Positions 63,940-64,000 of a stretch of 64,000 bases of DNA are shown here, one piece after another (within the stretch, counting starts at the first letter, position 1; every line of letters begins with the position of its first letter). The DNA comes from Flavobacterium sp. (GTDB lineage Bacteria > Bacteroidota > Bacteroidia > Flavobacteriales > Flavobacteriaceae): contig NZ_JAIXYH010000070.1 of NCBI RefSeq assembly GCF_027490375.1, positions 104,874-168,873 on the forward strand, read 5' to 3'. The notes beneath the pieces were generated by a model. It ran no database searches. It had not been told where the DNA came from and saw only the letters and a program-made list of their open reading frames with translations. The translations under genes were made by a program, and so were the position numbers.

Positions 63940-63968
63940 AAAAAAAGCGCGGCCTTTCGACCGCGCTT
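63940..63968 (-). terminator. Terminator of a minus-strand gene beyond the window
   Basis: On the minus strand AAGCGCGG pairs with CCGCGCTT around TCGAAAGG and runs into seven T. Upstream on that strand TAA at 63992-63994 (or TGA just after) would be the end of an unseen gene to the right. Confidence 0.75.
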
Positions 63969-64000
63969 CTTTGCTTTATCAGAACCTTGTCTTAGTAACC

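Noticed and set aside
1..64000. tRNA or rRNA genes
   Set aside because: None seen on reading the intergenic stretches; a tRNA search was not run.
63992..64000. C-terminal codons of a minus-strand gene at the right edge
   Set aside because: Only three codons would be visible and two frames are possible; too little to call a gene.

Overview
The window comes from a member of the Bacteroidota, most likely class Flavobacteriia (order Flavobacteriales); I cannot name the genus. The evidence is: several promoters of the Bacteroidota type (TTG-N19-TAnnTTTG, perfect ahead of zapA's operon and gmd); few recognisable Shine-Dalgarno sites; a DnaJ with a two-motif zinc region; a type B L31; a GlmU-like fused enzyme; DUF4199, DUF3667, DUF4105 and PorV/PorQ-type proteins; and a 6S RNA between zapA and rny.

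Layout. 1-1455: end of grpE and dnaJ with a terminator. 1456-4070: a repeat-rich accessory patch holding a lipoprotein gene and a VapBC-type toxin-antitoxin pair. 4071-13325: housekeeping genes (GlmU-like enzyme, L31, then DUF4199, GT2, phosphohexomutase and ABC exporter in a row, DUF2971, DUF3667) and a small lipoprotein. 13326-29834: envelope and cell-division functions, namely a TonB-dependent receptor with an M23 peptidase, a ZapA operon, 6S RNA, RNase Y, RecQ, KdsD-TatC-AhpD-like-LptB, PssA with a GH25 protein, and a PorV/PorQ-type protein with DUF4105.

29781-63669 is a roughly 34 kb surface-polysaccharide locus, all on the minus strand. Read in transcription order (right to left) it has an ABC exporter (Wzm, Wzt), an FkbM methyltransferase and two glycosyltransferases; a GDP-fucose module (gmd, fcl) with three glycosyltransferases; a nonulosonic (sialic) acid operon (neuB, neuC, neuA) with an asparagine-synthase-like amidotransferase, FkbM methyltransferases and a family 10 fucosyltransferase; a tandem pair of unrecognised GT-B-like proteins; and a long run of GT2/GT4 enzymes, a multi-spanning GT-C-like protein, an O-antigen ligase/polymerase-like protein and the initiating polyprenyl glycosylphosphotransferase. 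Together they would build a fucosylated, nonulosonate-bearing and methylated O-antigen or capsule. KdsD, LptB and the phosphohexomutase elsewhere in the window also fit LPS synthesis.

The most interesting unexplained structure is a family of at least seven dispersed noncoding elements of about 95-150 bp (A-G). They share a GGGCG-type 5' box, a central hairpin whose stem changes in sequence but keeps its pairing, and a 3' box ending near AAAATCGTTACC. They occur only between genes, in both orientations, and several sit at operon borders.
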